A DNA stretch of 38,083 nt from an uncultured Bacteroides sp. (GCF_947632445.1 NZ_CANRPM010000025.1:1-38083), one strand, 5' to 3'; counted from the stretch's first letter, positions 1-8,674 are shown. Notes: generated by a model not told the origin, from the letters alone. Numbers and translations are program-made.

Positions 1-84
1 TTAGGGTGACACAAAATTATAAAATACTATGCATAAGACAATTATAAATGTGGCTGATTTTAAGTGACGAAGTCAGGCGGAGTA

Positions 85-275
85 CATTTTCCGACCGGAA
101 ATTTCCATTATAATTTTTAAGACATGCAATTTCCATGCGGAAATTCCCCTTTTTAATTTCGGATAGACCGATTTCCATACGGAATTTGCATTTTTTGATT
201 TTGGATAGGGCGATTTCCATGTGGAAATTGCAGTATTAAGAATAAAAAGGCTATTCCCATACGGAAATAGTCTTT
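85..275. repeat. Array of short palindromic repeats in intergenic DNA
   Basis: Four imperfect copies of a palindrome of the form ATTTCCATrCGGAAAT lie about 41 bp apart, centred near 136, 178, 220 and 260. A shorter related palindrome, GGAAATTTCC, sits at 97-106. Each copy can fold into a small hairpin. A 67-codon minus-strand reading frame across them (17-220) simply translates the repeat into a periodic peptide, so I do not call a gene. The rest of 1-346 shows nothing else I can support. The array lies just past the 3' end of the last glycosyltransferase gene of the minus-strand operon. Confidence 0.6.
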
Positions 276-346
276 AAAAAAAATGTATTAATGGATTTTC
301 TTCGGGGAAACCGGCTTTCGGAGCGGGAAATGCCCCCTTTCGCACA

Positions 347-1609
347 TCACACAATAAAACGGAAAGACTGTAACACGTACCGATCCATCCACGAGGTGAA
401 TTCGCCTGCCGTAATCTGTGGCAAACGTGTCTGCCGGAACACTTCATGATAGGCCTCAGCCATTTTCTCATCCGCAAACCGAGTTGCATGACGCAAAATC
501 GCGTCCTTATCCCACTGCCGACTTAACGCTTGCTGCATACCCATTGCCAAGGCATCATCCGTGCGCTCGTCGATGCCCAGCAAGGCGTCGGGCGAAGCAA
601 TGTCCTTGTAAGCATCAATATCCGAGAAACACACTCCCGGCACCCCAAAGCGAAATCCTTCTATCAGCGAAAGCCCGAAACCTTCGTCCTTGCTGGCCAG
701 TACCACCAAGGCGGCCTGCTTCATCCAGGCATACACTTCGGGCCGGGTCAGTACTCCCGTGAATATCACCTGTTTCGTCAGTCCACACGCCTCCGCCTTA
801 CGCTGCAAGCGCCCGTCCATGCAGTCCTTCCCGATGAGACATAAGGCATGGTGCTTTCTCATTTCCTCGGGCAACAGGCTATACGCCGCCAGTGTTTGCC
901 ACTGATTTTTTCGGTCGGACAAGTTGCCGGCTGAAACAATGCACCCCCGTATGCCATTTCCTTCCGGCCGCACAAATACCGGGGGCAGCGCATTAAGCAC
1001 CACCTTCATATTGTCGGACAAACGACCATAGCATTGCGCCAGCCGGTTGCGTGTACCACTGCTGACAAAAGTCACCTCTGTGCCTTGCTGCACCAGCAGT
1101 TTCAGAATATTCTGCTCCACATAGGTGCCGAAATCGGCATGCAGAAAAGAAAATATCCCGTGCAGACTGACTGTAAACGGCACCCCGCAGCGCAAAGATG
1201 CCAGGATAAAGGGAAATACGGCCGGCATCACGGATTGTACGGACACTACATCAGGCCGCACGCTGCGAATTAAGTATTCATTAAACCCCGTGCTTATTGC
1301 ATATTTAGCTATCTTGTAACGCTCGCCCGCTTTCAGCTTCTGCAAGGTCAGTGCATAGCGCACTGCTCTCCACCAGTCGTGCAGGCGCGAATGCCTAAGC
1401 AGACTTCCCAGCGAACGAGGCAGCAGCCTGTAGCCGGCCACTTCCGTTGTCAGTCCTGGGTGTAACAGGCTGGAAGCCGACACATACACCTCGTCGCCCC
1501 GCGCCGACAGCGCACAGGCAATCTGGTTTACCATCAACGAAAAGCCCGTATTGTAGCTGCGTACCACGCCATTGGGTGTAATGTCTGGAGTTAAAATCAA
1601 AATTCTCAT
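347..1609 (-). CDS. Glycosyltransferase family 4 (GT-B fold)
   Basis: A 420-residue protein starting MRILILTPDI, the usual first beta strand of a GT-B enzyme, followed by a glycine-rich segment and a QIACALSARGDEV stretch typical of the N-terminal Rossmann domain. The C-terminal domain has the GT4 donor-site pattern KDEGFGLSLIEGFRFGVP, with the two glutamates of the E-x7-E motif. It would transfer a sugar from a nucleotide donor to a growing surface glycan on the cytoplasmic face of the inner membrane. It is the last gene of the minus-strand glycan operon, about 55 bp after the phosphatase gene. Donor and acceptor cannot be read from the sequence. The start is the ATG at 1609. Confidence 0.9.
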   Translation of the reverse strand: MRILILTPDITPNGVVRSYNTGFSLMVNQIACALSARGDEVYVSASSLLHPGLTTEVAGYRLLPRSLGSLLRHSRLHDWWRAVRYALTLQKLKAGERYKIAKYAISTGFNEYLIRSVRPDVVSVQSVMPAVFPFILASLRCGVPFTVSLHGIFSFLHADFGTYVEQNILKLLVQQGTEVTFVSSGTRNRLAQCYGRLSDNMKVVLNALPPVFVRPEGNGIRGCIVSAGNLSDRKNQWQTLAAYSLLPEEMRKHHALCLIGKDCMDGRLQRKAEACGLTKQVIFTGVLTRPEVYAWMKQAALVVLASKDEGFGLSLIEGFRFGVPGVCFSDIDAYKDIASPDALLGIDERTDDALAMGMQQALSRQWDKDAILRHATRFADEKMAEAYHEVFRQTRLPQITAGEFTSWMDRYVLQSFRFIV

Positions 1610-1664
1610 GATGTTTATCTAAACAGATTTATGAAATATTAGGTCAAACATGATTATCTCCACG

Positions 1665-2162
1665 CTACAGGAACGAGGCCACCGTTTCCTCCAGTACGCC
1701 GTTATCGGCCAGCAGTTTCTCCACAAATTCACGGAAAGCGCCCTCCCCGCCTCTGGCTTGCGTTATGTAATGTACTTCACGCTTCACGTAGTCCGGCGTA
1801 TTGGCGGGCGACGCACTGAAACCCACCTTTCGGAGCAGGGGCAGGTCGTTGAGATCATCGCCGATGAAAGCCACTTCATCAAGCCCGATGCCCAGACTGC
1901 GACACAGCGTTTCGGCCTGCGCCACTTTGTCTTTCACGCCCAGATAGCAGTGTGAAATCTTCAACTTTTCGGCCCGACGCTGCACAATGGGCGTAGCCTC
2001 GCCCGTCAAGATGGCCACCGGAATATTCAGTCTGCGCAGGAAGAGAACGCCCCAGCCGTCTTTCACACTGAAGCGCTTCATCACGTCGCCCTCTGCCGTA
2101 TAATACATGCCGCCGTCCGTCCAAACGCCGTCGATGTCGGTAATCACTAATTTTGGTAACAT
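1665..2162 (-). CDS. HAD-family KdsC-like sugar-acid phosphatase
   Basis: 165 residues from the ATG at 2162 (MLPKLVITDIDGVWTDGG), the usual size of KdsC-type HAD phosphatases. The nucleophile motif is D9-I-D11-G-V-x-T-D, and the acidic magnesium motif GDDLNDLPLL is near the middle. KdsC removes phosphate from Kdo-8-phosphate; close relatives act on 9-phosphates of sialic acid or Kdn. With a NeuB-family synthase and a cytidylyltransferase in the same operon, dephosphorylation of a nonulosonic acid 9-phosphate is the best guess. An upstream extension of the frame to 2240 overlaps the preceding glycosyltransferase and lacks family similarity, so I start at 2162. The exact substrate is inferred. 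Confidence 0.85.
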   Translation of the reverse strand: MLPKLVITDIDGVWTDGGMYYTAEGDVMKRFSVKDGWGVLFLRRLNIPVAILTGEATPIVQRRAEKLKISHCYLGVKDKVAQAETLCRSLGIGLDEVAFIGDDLNDLPLLRKVGFSASPANTPDYVKREVHYITQARGGEGAFREFVEKLLADNGVLEETVASFL

Positions 2163-2182
2163 GGTTTCTGTTTTTTTCTTAT

Positions 2183-3049
2183 TTACAATCCTTTTCTCTC
2201 CCCCAGTTTTCCTCTGTGTCCGTCCAGCCATCCCAGCCACAAAGCTCTCAGTTTGGCTATCTTTCTGTCTTCATATAACAATATGAACACCACACGCTTA
2301 TACAAATGATAGCGCAAATGGGCCTTCAGGTTGATAGACTCAGGATAAAGCCGATGCAGCACGATGCCATTGCGTACATTATAATAAGTTCGAGGGGGGG
2401 GGTATTCATTGGGAAAAACTTCCTTACCCAACAGCCGGCGCCTGCGCTTCTGATATCCCAGGTCGTGCTGAAGTAAAATGTTCTTGAAACACAATGTCGG
2501 TATCTGATGCCGCGCCGCCCGCCAGCAAAACTCACCATCAATACCCCATACAAACAAGTCGGACATAAATCCGCCCAATTTATCAAAAAGAGAAAGCGGG
2601 TAAAGGCTTCCCGAAGTCATGGCTGAAGGAATTTTCACAACCGCATCCTCCACCGGATACAGCGGCGCCTGTTGCGATTTGATAAAATAATTTGTCGAGA
2701 AGATAGCACAAGCATCCGCACCATAATTACGGACTGCCTCCAGATAACGCAGGAAGTCATCGGACGCAAAACTGCTGTCTTGGTCGAAAGTAATTAGATG
2801 AGTAAAACCATGCTGCCGTGCATAATCGACAGCCGCATTTAATGCCGTCCCTATGCCAGCATTGCTCCCATAGCCCATATAGACGGACTTTTCAAGAGCC
2901 TGAAACGCCTTTTGTCGTTCCTTATCAATATGATTATCGGGTGTGTTGTCCCACAACAGCAGACAATCCACCCCGGACAAATAAGTTTTTATATTAGCCA
3001 ATACGGCTTCATTCGGGTAATAGAGGACAACCACAGCCAGTAGTTTCAT
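2183..3049 (-). CDS. Glycosyltransferase family 2 (rhamnosyltransferase-like)
   Basis: A 288-residue GT-A enzyme starting MKLLAVVVLYYPNE. The segment LITFDQDSSF contains the DxD-type metal and donor site, and ...VWGIDGEFCWRAARH matches the acceptor/base region of the rhamnosyltransferase-like (WcaA/RfbF) branch. The C-terminal part is basic and aromatic, as in enzymes that sit on the membrane surface. It lies between the NeuB-like and KdsC-like genes in the minus-strand operon, so it probably adds a sugar to the same glycan. The ATG at 3049 is preferred over the upstream TTG at 3055. Confidence 0.85.
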   Translation of the reverse strand: MKLLAVVVLYYPNEAVLANIKTYLSGVDCLLLWDNTPDNHIDKERQKAFQALEKSVYMGYGSNAGIGTALNAAVDYARQHGFTHLITFDQDSSFASDDFLRYLEAVRNYGADACAIFSTNYFIKSQQAPLYPVEDAVVKIPSAMTSGSLYPLSLFDKLGGFMSDLFVWGIDGEFCWRAARHQIPTLCFKNILLQHDLGYQKRRRRLLGKEVFPNEYPPPRTYYNVRNGIVLHRLYPESINLKAHLRYHLYKRVVFILLYEDRKIAKLRALWLGWLDGHRGKLGERKGL

Positions 3050-3082
3050 TTTCAAGAGGTATTTATTTCGACTTGTGGTCGG

Positions 3083-4120
3083 TCATTCAATGTCCTTCGG
3101 ATATACAATCTCGTTGCGGGGGATGAAATTCTTCGCCCGACGGCCCGTCACCCGGTCGCGCTCGGCCCATTTGAAACCGTCACCGGGGCTGAGCAAGTGA
3201 AGATCGGCCTCTGTAATGACGTCACCAGGGTGCAGGTCGCGGCGCGTAGCAATGGAACGCTCCAACTTCACCCTGGCAGCCGAGACGGCAGGGTCGATGC
3301 AGAGTTCCTCGCGGCCCAGCCAGCGCTCGGCGATGCGGATGTCGCGTATCATGCGGTTCACACCGTCCGGGCCCAGCGAGCCTTGCTGGTCGGTGCCCTT
3401 CATGCGGCGGTCGATGGTGATGTGCTTCTCAATGATTTCCGCACCCATACCGACGGCTGCCACAGGTGCGGCGATGCCGATGGTGTGATCGGAGAAGCCG
3501 ATGGTGTATTGACCGTAATGTTTCTTCAAGAAAGTGATGGTACGCAGATTCAGATTGTCCGGCGCGGTGGGATATTGCGATACGCAGTGTAGGATAGCAA
3601 TGTCGTCGTGGTGGCGTGTGATGACTTCCAGCGCATCGTCCAGTTCCCTGCAGCCCGCCATGCCGGTGGACAGGATAAGGGGGATTTTCGTTTCCGCCAT
3701 TGCCTCCAGCAGGGGCAGATTGGTCAGGTCGCGACTGGCCACTTTCAGGCGGTCCGGCGTAAACAGTTTCAGCAGCGAAAGGCAGCCTTTCGAACAGAGC
3801 GTCTCCACGAAATCCAGCCCCAAGGACTTGGCATGCTTGTAGACCTCGAAATGTTCCTCGTCGGTCAGTTCCAGAAACGCACGATGCTCACCGTAGGTTC
3901 GGCCGAAAGAATGGGGCGAGTTATAGGGGCGGTTCATCTGCGAATCGGTAAGTTCTTCGCTCAAATCGCGCTTCGTCATCTTCACGGCGTCCATCGGGCG
4001 CAGGGCAATGTCGAATACTTCCTCGCGCACGGGTCGCGACACCAGGTCGACAATCAGCTTGGCTATATCAACAGAACCGTTATGGTTCTGTCCGATTTCT
4101 CCAATAATATAAGTACTCAT
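3083..4120 (-). CDS. NeuB-family nonulosonate synthase with SAF domain
   Basis: 345 residues from the ATG at 4120 (MSTYIIGEIGQNHNG). The N-terminal TIM barrel carries EIGQNHNG at residues 8-15, the phosphoenolpyruvate/metal-site motif of the family. ILSTGMAG and the later GFSDHTIG and EKHITIDR motifs are also typical of sialic acid synthases. The last 60 or so residues form a SAF (antifreeze-like) domain, including ERSIATRRDLHPGDVIT. The enzyme condenses PEP with a six-carbon aminosugar or mannose, or its 6-phosphate, to make a nonulosonic acid. The KdsC-like phosphatase nearby favours the phosphorylated route (Neu5Ac or Kdn 9-phosphate), but this is inference. An upstream in-frame extension reaches back into the cytidylyltransferase gene and is not used. 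Confidence 0.88.
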   Translation of the reverse strand: MSTYIIGEIGQNHNGSVDIAKLIVDLVSRPVREEVFDIALRPMDAVKMTKRDLSEELTDSQMNRPYNSPHSFGRTYGEHRAFLELTDEEHFEVYKHAKSLGLDFVETLCSKGCLSLLKLFTPDRLKVASRDLTNLPLLEAMAETKIPLILSTGMAGCRELDDALEVITRHHDDIAILHCVSQYPTAPDNLNLRTITFLKKHYGQYTIGFSDHTIGIAAPVAAVGMGAEIIEKHITIDRRMKGTDQQGSLGPDGVNRMIRDIRIAERWLGREELCIDPAVSAARVKLERSIATRRDLHPGDVITEADLHLLSPGDGFKWAERDRVTGRRAKNFIPRNEIVYPKDIE

Positions 4121-4127
4121 TGTTTCA

Positions 4128-4880
4128 TTATTTTTCGTTACGGGCAATGTTCTCCAGCATTTTCTTCCGATATTCGGGATGTGCCTCCACCAGCTTCAGC
4201 AGGGCATGCAGACTGCAATCGGTCTGCTCCTGCCATTCGGCATAAAGACGCTGAAGTAGCAGGAAATCGTCCGGCGTGTCCAGCGTGAAGCGCAAATCGA
4301 ACCGTCCCTCCAGTTCTTCAGGCAGAGGCAAAAGTCTGACACGGAAATCGGCAGGGTGAGTATAAAGGTAAATCGTGACATGCTCAATGTAGAGTTTCTC
4401 CTGTGTGAGCGATGCGGCCCGACGCAACGCATCCGTTGTGGTGAGTTCGGCAAACAGTCCCAAGTGAGATTTGATGGTGGGTCGTCCGTCGGTAAAGCCG
4501 TAGGCGACGTAGTCGGCCGGCATCTCGTCGGCAGCATTGAAAAAAGCCCGGAAAGTATCGGGACGCAGGAAAGGATTGTCCGAACAGACGCGAATGAAAC
4601 GGTCGAGACCGAATGCTTCGGCAGCACGGATGAAGCGGTCGAGCACATTGTCCTCGTCGCCGCGGAAACAGTCGATACCAGCCTCGCGGGCCACTTGCTC
4701 CAGTACGTCGTCCTGCGGGCGGACGGTTGTGGCCAGTATTACACGCCGGTCGGGGCAGGCTCGTCGGATGCCGTCGATAAGAATGTCGATGATACGCTGT
4801 CTGCCATAGAAGGGGAGCAATATTTTGTTGTGCAAACGAGTGGATCCGGTGCGTGCCTGGATGATAATACCGTCTTTCAT
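4128..4880 (-). CDS. SpsF-type cytidylyltransferase (CMP-sugar-acid synthetase-like)
   Basis: A 250-residue nucleotidyltransferase. The N-terminus IIIQARTGSTRLHNKILLPF is the nucleotide-binding motif of SpsF/CMP-sialate synthetase-like proteins, and VCSDNPFLRPD provides the acidic metal-binding site. It would activate the sugar acid made by the neighbouring synthase, most likely as a CMP conjugate for transfer. The gene overlaps the upstream MptE-like gene by 4 bp (ATGA) and ends 7 bp before the NeuB-like start, so these genes are very probably translated together. SpsF-family members vary in substrate, so the CMP assignment is inferred from context. Confidence 0.82.
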   Translation of the reverse strand: MKDGIIIQARTGSTRLHNKILLPFYGRQRIIDILIDGIRRACPDRRVILATTVRPQDDVLEQVAREAGIDCFRGDEDNVLDRFIRAAEAFGLDRFIRVCSDNPFLRPDTFRAFFNAADEMPADYVAYGFTDGRPTIKSHLGLFAELTTTDALRRAASLTQEKLYIEHVTIYLYTHPADFRVRLLPLPEELEGRFDLRFTLDTPDDFLLLQRLYAEWQEQTDCSLHALLKLVEAHPEYRKKMLENIARNEK

Positions 4881-5728
4881 ATCTTCATCCGTTTGAAGGC
4901 ATCAATGTAACTGCCCTGGGTGACGTTAATGATTTCCTTGCCTAAGCTGCGTGCGTAAGCCTCAAGCACGAAGTAGGACTTGAAAGCCACGTACATGTGA
5001 TAGAGGATGGTGTAGAGACGCGCGCTATGCAGGTTCTCTTGGGACACAGGAGCTGCCTGCGACTTGTTCTGGTCGTAAAAATGTTTCTGATGCATCAGCA
5101 CCACGTTGTCATCTGTCACGCGGATTTCGGGCAACCACGAGTGGTCGGCTCCCGCCAGATAAATGCGCTGGAAAGGCAGACGGAGAGCTATGGCGATGGA
5201 GGGAATCAGCACGTTGTGTGGACGGGGCACACCCCATCCCTTGCGGAACACTCGGTTGCAGAAGGGTTGGAAGCCTTCGACGGGCGTAGTGTTGTAAATG
5301 CAGAGTTTGATATGGGGATTGCCGGCCAGAAGTGGTTGCCAGTCCTTGTTTTTCAACGCCCGCGAAGGAATAAAGAAGTGCATGTCCCATGTAGTCTTCT
5401 TAGCCAGGGTGCCGAAGAGCTGCTCACGCTTCTCAGGCACAATCCAAAAGAGCGGATCGGCTATCAAGTAGAGTTGGGGGCGTAATTGCTCGAACAGAGG
5501 CGAAGTGACGCAAAAGTTGACCGCCATCAGCGTTTTCCCCTGCACAAATTCAGCCGATTCTTCCACTGTCTTCTTCAATGAAGGGCCATTGGCCAGTATC
5601 AAAAGCTCGTCCGTCTCTCCGAAACACGAGGGTAGCGGCGTGCTCCGTCTCGACTGCAATGCGATTTTCACCAAGCTCATGAAGCACTGCCAAAGCGACT
5701 CCAACCATTTCAATCCTTTTTCATCCAT
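4877..5728 (-). CDS. MptE/DUF115-like protein of glycan cluster
   Basis: A 283-residue cytoplasmic protein without a signal peptide. The segment DELLILANGPSLKKT resembles the conserved GNGPSL motif of MptE/DUF115-type proteins, which occur in sialic acid and flagellin glycosylation clusters. Further conserved-looking blocks are VNFCVTSPLFEQLRP followed by YLIADPLFW, and IYLAGADHSWLPEI. In related systems such proteins are suspected glycosyltransferases or motility accessory factors; their reaction is poorly known. It is the first gene of the minus-strand operon, downstream of a TATCTTTG promoter at 5756-5763. I am sure it is a gene but only moderately sure of the family. Confidence 0.7.
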   Translation of the reverse strand: MDEKGLKWLESLWQCFMSLVKIALQSRRSTPLPSCFGETDELLILANGPSLKKTVEESAEFVQGKTLMAVNFCVTSPLFEQLRPQLYLIADPLFWIVPEKREQLFGTLAKKTTWDMHFFIPSRALKNKDWQPLLAGNPHIKLCIYNTTPVEGFQPFCNRVFRKGWGVPRPHNVLIPSIAIALRLPFQRIYLAGADHSWLPEIRVTDDNVVLMHQKHFYDQNKSQAAPVSQENLHSARLYTILYHMYVAFKSYFVLEAYARSLGKEIINVTQGSYIDAFKRMKI

Positions 5729-5755
5729 TAGTATGTCATGTTAGAATAAGCGATG

Positions 5756-5763
5756 CAAAGATA
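5756..5763 (-). promoter_or_regulatory. Bacteroides -7 promoter element for minus-strand glycan operon
   Basis: On the minus strand this reads TATCTTTG, a perfect match to TAnnTTTG, 28 bp upstream of the ATG at 5728. Together with the plus-strand element at 5830-5837 it makes this short intergenic region a divergent promoter. Confidence 0.65.
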
Positions 5764-5829
5764 CAGAGTTTGCCATTTACAGACTAAAAAAAACGGGGAC
5801 TTTTATATCCGAAATCACTATAAAAGCAC

Positions 5830-5837
5830 TACTTTTG
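5830..5837 (+). promoter_or_regulatory. Bacteroides -7 promoter element for plus-strand glycosyltransferases
   Basis: TACTTTTG, matching TAnnTTTG, lies 23 bp before the ATG at 5861. This supports the 5861 start over the upstream in-frame ATG at 5753, which would begin before the promoter. I saw no clear -33 TTTG at the expected distance. Confidence 0.6.
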
Positions 5838-5860
5838 CCGCAACAATTCGGAAAAGTCAC

Positions 5861-7126
5861 ATGAGAGTTCTGTTAATCAATACATCCGAACGCATCGGCG
5901 GCGCCGCCGTAGCTGCCGGCCGCCTGACGGAAGCCCTGAAGAACAACGGCATCAAGGCCAAGATGCTCGTGCGCGACAAGCAGACGGAACAGATAACGGT
6001 CGTCGCCCTGCGTCGCAGCTGGAGGCTGATATGGAAATTCGTGTGGGAACGCTTTGTCATCTGGAAGGCCAACCGCTTCAAGAAGAACAACCTCTTTGCC
6101 GTAGACATCGCAAACGCAGGCACCGACATCACTTCTCTGCCCGAATTCCAGCAGGCCGACATCATCCACCTGCATTGGATTAACCAGGGCATGCTCTCTC
6201 TGAGAAACCTTGAAAAGATATTGGCCTCGGGAAAACCCGTCGTTTGGACGATGCACGACATGTGGCCCTGCACCGGCATCTGTCATCACGCACGCGAATG
6301 TGAAAACTATCGGCAGGAATGCGGTTCGTGCCCTTTCCTTTATGGGGACGGTCATCGGCACGACCTCTCCCATCGCGTCTTCCGCAGGAAACAGCGACTC
6401 TACCACGACTATCCGCTAACCTTCGTCACGTGCAGCCACTGGCTGGAGGAAAAAGCCCGTCAAAGCGCACTGACTACGGGACACCGTATTGTCTGTATCC
6501 CCAATCCACTGAACACCAATCTGTTCAAACCACATGACAAAGCCACTGCCCGCGAACGCTTGAGACTGCCTTCGGACAAACAACTCATCCTTTTCGGTTC
6601 CGTTAAAATCACAGACAAACGCAAGGGCATTGATTATCTGATTGAATCGTGCAACATATTGTCAGACAAGCATGTCGAACTGAAAGACCGGCTGGCCGTC
6701 GTCGCTTTCGGCAAACAATCCCGACTGTTGGCCGACTTGCTTCCTTTCAAGGTCTACCCACTGGACTTCGTACTGGATGAACACCGGCTGGTGGACATCT
6801 ATAACGCCGTCGACCTCTTCGTCACCCCCTCGCTGGAGGAGAACCTGCCCAACACCATCATGGAAGCGATGGCCTGCGGCACACCCTGCGTAGGCTTCAA
6901 TGTGGGCGGCATCCCCGAAATGATAGACCACCTGCACAACGGCTATGTGGCCCGATACAAATCGTCCGACGATTTCGCCAACGGCATCTATTGGGCCCTG
7001 ACCGACCCCGATTACCCCAGCCTCTGCGAACAGGCCTGCCGCAAGGTAGTCAGCCACTATTCAGAAAGCATCGTGGCCAAACGATACATCGATCTTTATA
7101 ACAAGGTGACCGGAAAAAATGCATAA
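5861..7126 (+). CDS. Glycosyltransferase family 4
   Basis: 421 residues starting MRVLLINTSERIGGAAVAAG, with the N-terminal GG-x-A loop typical of GT4 enzymes. DIIHLHWINQGM and VVWTMHDMWPCTGICHHA are hallmarks of the family branch found in Bacteroides capsule clusters, and a cysteine-rich segment (CxxxxxECxxC) follows. The donor site in the C-terminal domain reads SLEENLPNTIMEAMACGTPCVGF, the canonical E-x7-E motif. It is divergently transcribed from the nonulosonate operon and overlaps the next gene by 8 bp. Donor and acceptor are unknown. The start is chosen by the promoter at 5830-5837 and the onset of family similarity. Confidence 0.92.
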   Translation: MRVLLINTSERIGGAAVAAGRLTEALKNNGIKAKMLVRDKQTEQITVVALRRSWRLIWKFVWERFVIWKANRFKKNNLFAVDIANAGTDITSLPEFQQADIIHLHWINQGMLSLRNLEKILASGKPVVWTMHDMWPCTGICHHARECENYRQECGSCPFLYGDGHRHDLSHRVFRRKQRLYHDYPLTFVTCSHWLEEKARQSALTTGHRIVCIPNPLNTNLFKPHDKATARERLRLPSDKQLILFGSVKITDKRKGIDYLIESCNILSDKHVELKDRLAVVAFGKQSRLLADLLPFKVYPLDFVLDEHRLVDIYNAVDLFVTPSLEENLPNTIMEAMACGTPCVGFNVGGIPEMIDHLHNGYVARYKSSDDFANGIYWALTDPDYPSLCEQACRKVVSHYSESIVAKRYIDLYNKVTGKNA

Positions 7127-7865
7127 CCATCCCACTCCGAAATTCAGCATCATCACCGTCTGCTACAATGCCGAGGCAACCATCGAGGACACCATTCAGA
7201 GTGTCATCTCGCAGACCTATCATCACGTGGAATACATCATCGTGGACGGTGCTTCGAAAGATGGGACGCTGGACATCGTGAACCGCTATCGCGCACATAT
7301 CGCCGTCATCGTCAGCGAACCCGACAAAGGCCTTTATGACGCCATGAACAAGGGCATCGGTCTGGCTACGGGCGACTATCTATGCTTTCTCAATGCGGGC
7401 GACAGCTTCCACGAAGACGACACCCTGCAACAGATGGTACATTCCATTCACACTCTCCGATTGCCCGATGTGCTCTACGGCGAGACGGCACTGGTAGACC
7501 ATGAAGACCACTTCCTGCGCATGCGCCGCCTCTCAGCCCCCGAAATACTGACTTGGAAAAGTTTCCGCCAGGGTATGCTCGTCTGCCACCAAGCTTTCTT
7601 CCCCAGACGCGACCTCGTGATGCCTTACGACCTCCGCTACCGCTTTTCGGCCGACTTCGATTGGTGCATCAAGATTATGAAGAAGTCGAAGGTGCTCCAC
7701 AACACCCATCTTACCCTCATCGACTACCTGGCTGAAGGCATGACGACGCGCAATCAAAAGGCTTCGCTCAAAGAGCGTTTCCGCATCATGGCCCGCCATT
7801 ACGGCTGGATAAGCACCATTGCCTTCCACCTATGGTTTGTTTTACGTCTGCTGCTGAAGAAGTAA
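7119..7865 (+). CDS. Glycosyltransferase family 2 (WcaA-like)
   Basis: A 248-residue GT-A enzyme. The N-terminus KFSIITVCYNAEATIEDTI and then YIIVDGASKDGT are the classic GT2 nucleotide-binding motifs. SEPDKGLYDAMNKGI with FLNAGDSF gives the DxD-equivalent metal-site region of the colanic-acid WcaA/WcaE-like branch. RFSADFDWCIKIMKKS is the acceptor-side motif. The C-terminal 20 residues are hydrophobic and may contact the membrane. It overlaps the GT4 gene by 8 bp and closes this two-gene transcript. The glycan product is not deducible. Confidence 0.92.
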   Translation: MHNHPTPKFSIITVCYNAEATIEDTIQSVISQTYHHVEYIIVDGASKDGTLDIVNRYRAHIAVIVSEPDKGLYDAMNKGIGLATGDYLCFLNAGDSFHEDDTLQQMVHSIHTLRLPDVLYGETALVDHEDHFLRMRRLSAPEILTWKSFRQGMLVCHQAFFPRRDLVMPYDLRYRFSADFDWCIKIMKKSKVLHNTHLTLIDYLAEGMTTRNQKASLKERFRIMARHYGWISTIAFHLWFVLRLLLKK

Positions 7866-8381
7866 AACTCAAAGAAAACCTCACTCTTCCCACCTAATAA
7901 TAGGCGAGTTCTTGCCGCTTAGAGCCCGCCTCCATACCCCTACACAATAATACATGAAGGATAGAAGAATTTTTATTAAACATGAAGTGCACCTCATATA
8001 GGTGTTATCAAATAGAAAATATTATCTTTGCAGCGTCTTCCCTTTGAACATTATAAAGTAAAAGAGAAGGCGGACATATTTGAAAAACGTTTTCGAACGT
8101 ATTCTTCTACAAGTGAATTCTCGCAAAATTTACGAAAAAAAGAAGAAACGCAACGGAACGTCTACCTCGTATGTGTTATAGAGCATGCCAAGTTTTGGTA
8201 TGTTCAGTAATAGCGTATATGGGCGTGGGTTGTTCGTGTTGCTTATCCTTTTTTTCGGGGCAATGCGAGAAGCCTACTTGTGGGATAAGTATATGCGGAC
8301 TCCCACGTTTCTTCATTATGCCTGTATCAGAAGTTATAATTAACCGCCGGATATGGGAGTTACACGGCACCATTCTTCACG
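7866..8381. other. Intergenic region, no convincing gene
   Basis: About 515 bp between the glycosyltransferase and the small HTH gene. I find no open frame with a believable start; the frames at 8028-8210 and 8171-8407 look like chance openings. The only recognisable signal is TATCTTTG at 8023-8030, which matches the Bacteroides -7 element and would give a leader of roughly 350 nt for the HTH gene, unless an unrecognised small RNA lies between. Confidence 0.5.
8023..8030 (+). promoter_or_regulatory. Candidate -7 promoter element (TATCTTTG)
   Basis: A perfect TAnnTTTG match in AT-rich DNA. The next gene starts 350 bp downstream, so the transcript would have a long leader or encode something I do not recognise. 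The match alone is modest evidence. Confidence 0.4.
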
Positions 8382-8612
8382 ATGAAACCTATTGGTATCC
8401 TAATTAAGGAAGAATTAGAGAGACAGGAGCGAAGTATCACTTGGTTTGCACACAAACTTTCTTGCGACCGCTCCAATGTTTATCGCCTATTCCAGAAAGA
8501 GAGCATTGATACAAATCTTCTCTCTCGGATTTCACTTCTTTTAGGCAGAGATTTCTTCTCTGACTTATCTGAGTATATAAAACAAAAAGGATTGTCGCAC
8601 GATTCGCAATAA
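8382..8612 (+). CDS. Small helix-turn-helix (Cro/CI-like) protein
   Basis: A 76-residue protein. ITWFAHKLSCDRSNVYRLFQ has the pattern of a lambda-repressor-type helix-turn-helix: a helix, a tight turn after the conserved small residue, then a recognition helix with SNVYR. The C-terminus (SLLLGRDFFSDLSEYIKQKG) resembles the fourth and fifth helices of XRE-family domains. It would be a DNA-binding regulator of unknown target. It stands alone, followed by a separately promoted lipoprotein gene. The start ATG at 8382 is the only one that keeps the whole domain. Confidence 0.65.
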   Translation: MKPIGILIKEELERQERSITWFAHKLSCDRSNVYRLFQKESIDTNLLSRISLLLGRDFFSDLSEYIKQKGLSHDSQ

Positions 8613-8674
8613 ATCTGTGTCATTCCTGCAACACTATTATGCCTTCTTCTTTACTTCTTTGTCATACTTTTGCA

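Noticed and set aside
17..220. 67-codon minus-strand frame over the palindrome array
   Set aside because: Its peptide just mirrors the DNA repeat, and there is no good start signal or family similarity.
3197..4288. Long plus-strand frames opposite the NeuB-like and cytidylyltransferase genes
   Set aside because: They lie antisense to well-supported genes with clear motifs, and G+C-rich codons keep the opposite frames open by chance.
8028..8407. Two short plus-strand frames upstream of the HTH gene
   Set aside because: Weak starts, no recognisable pattern, and cysteine- and aromatic-rich composition of a chance translation.
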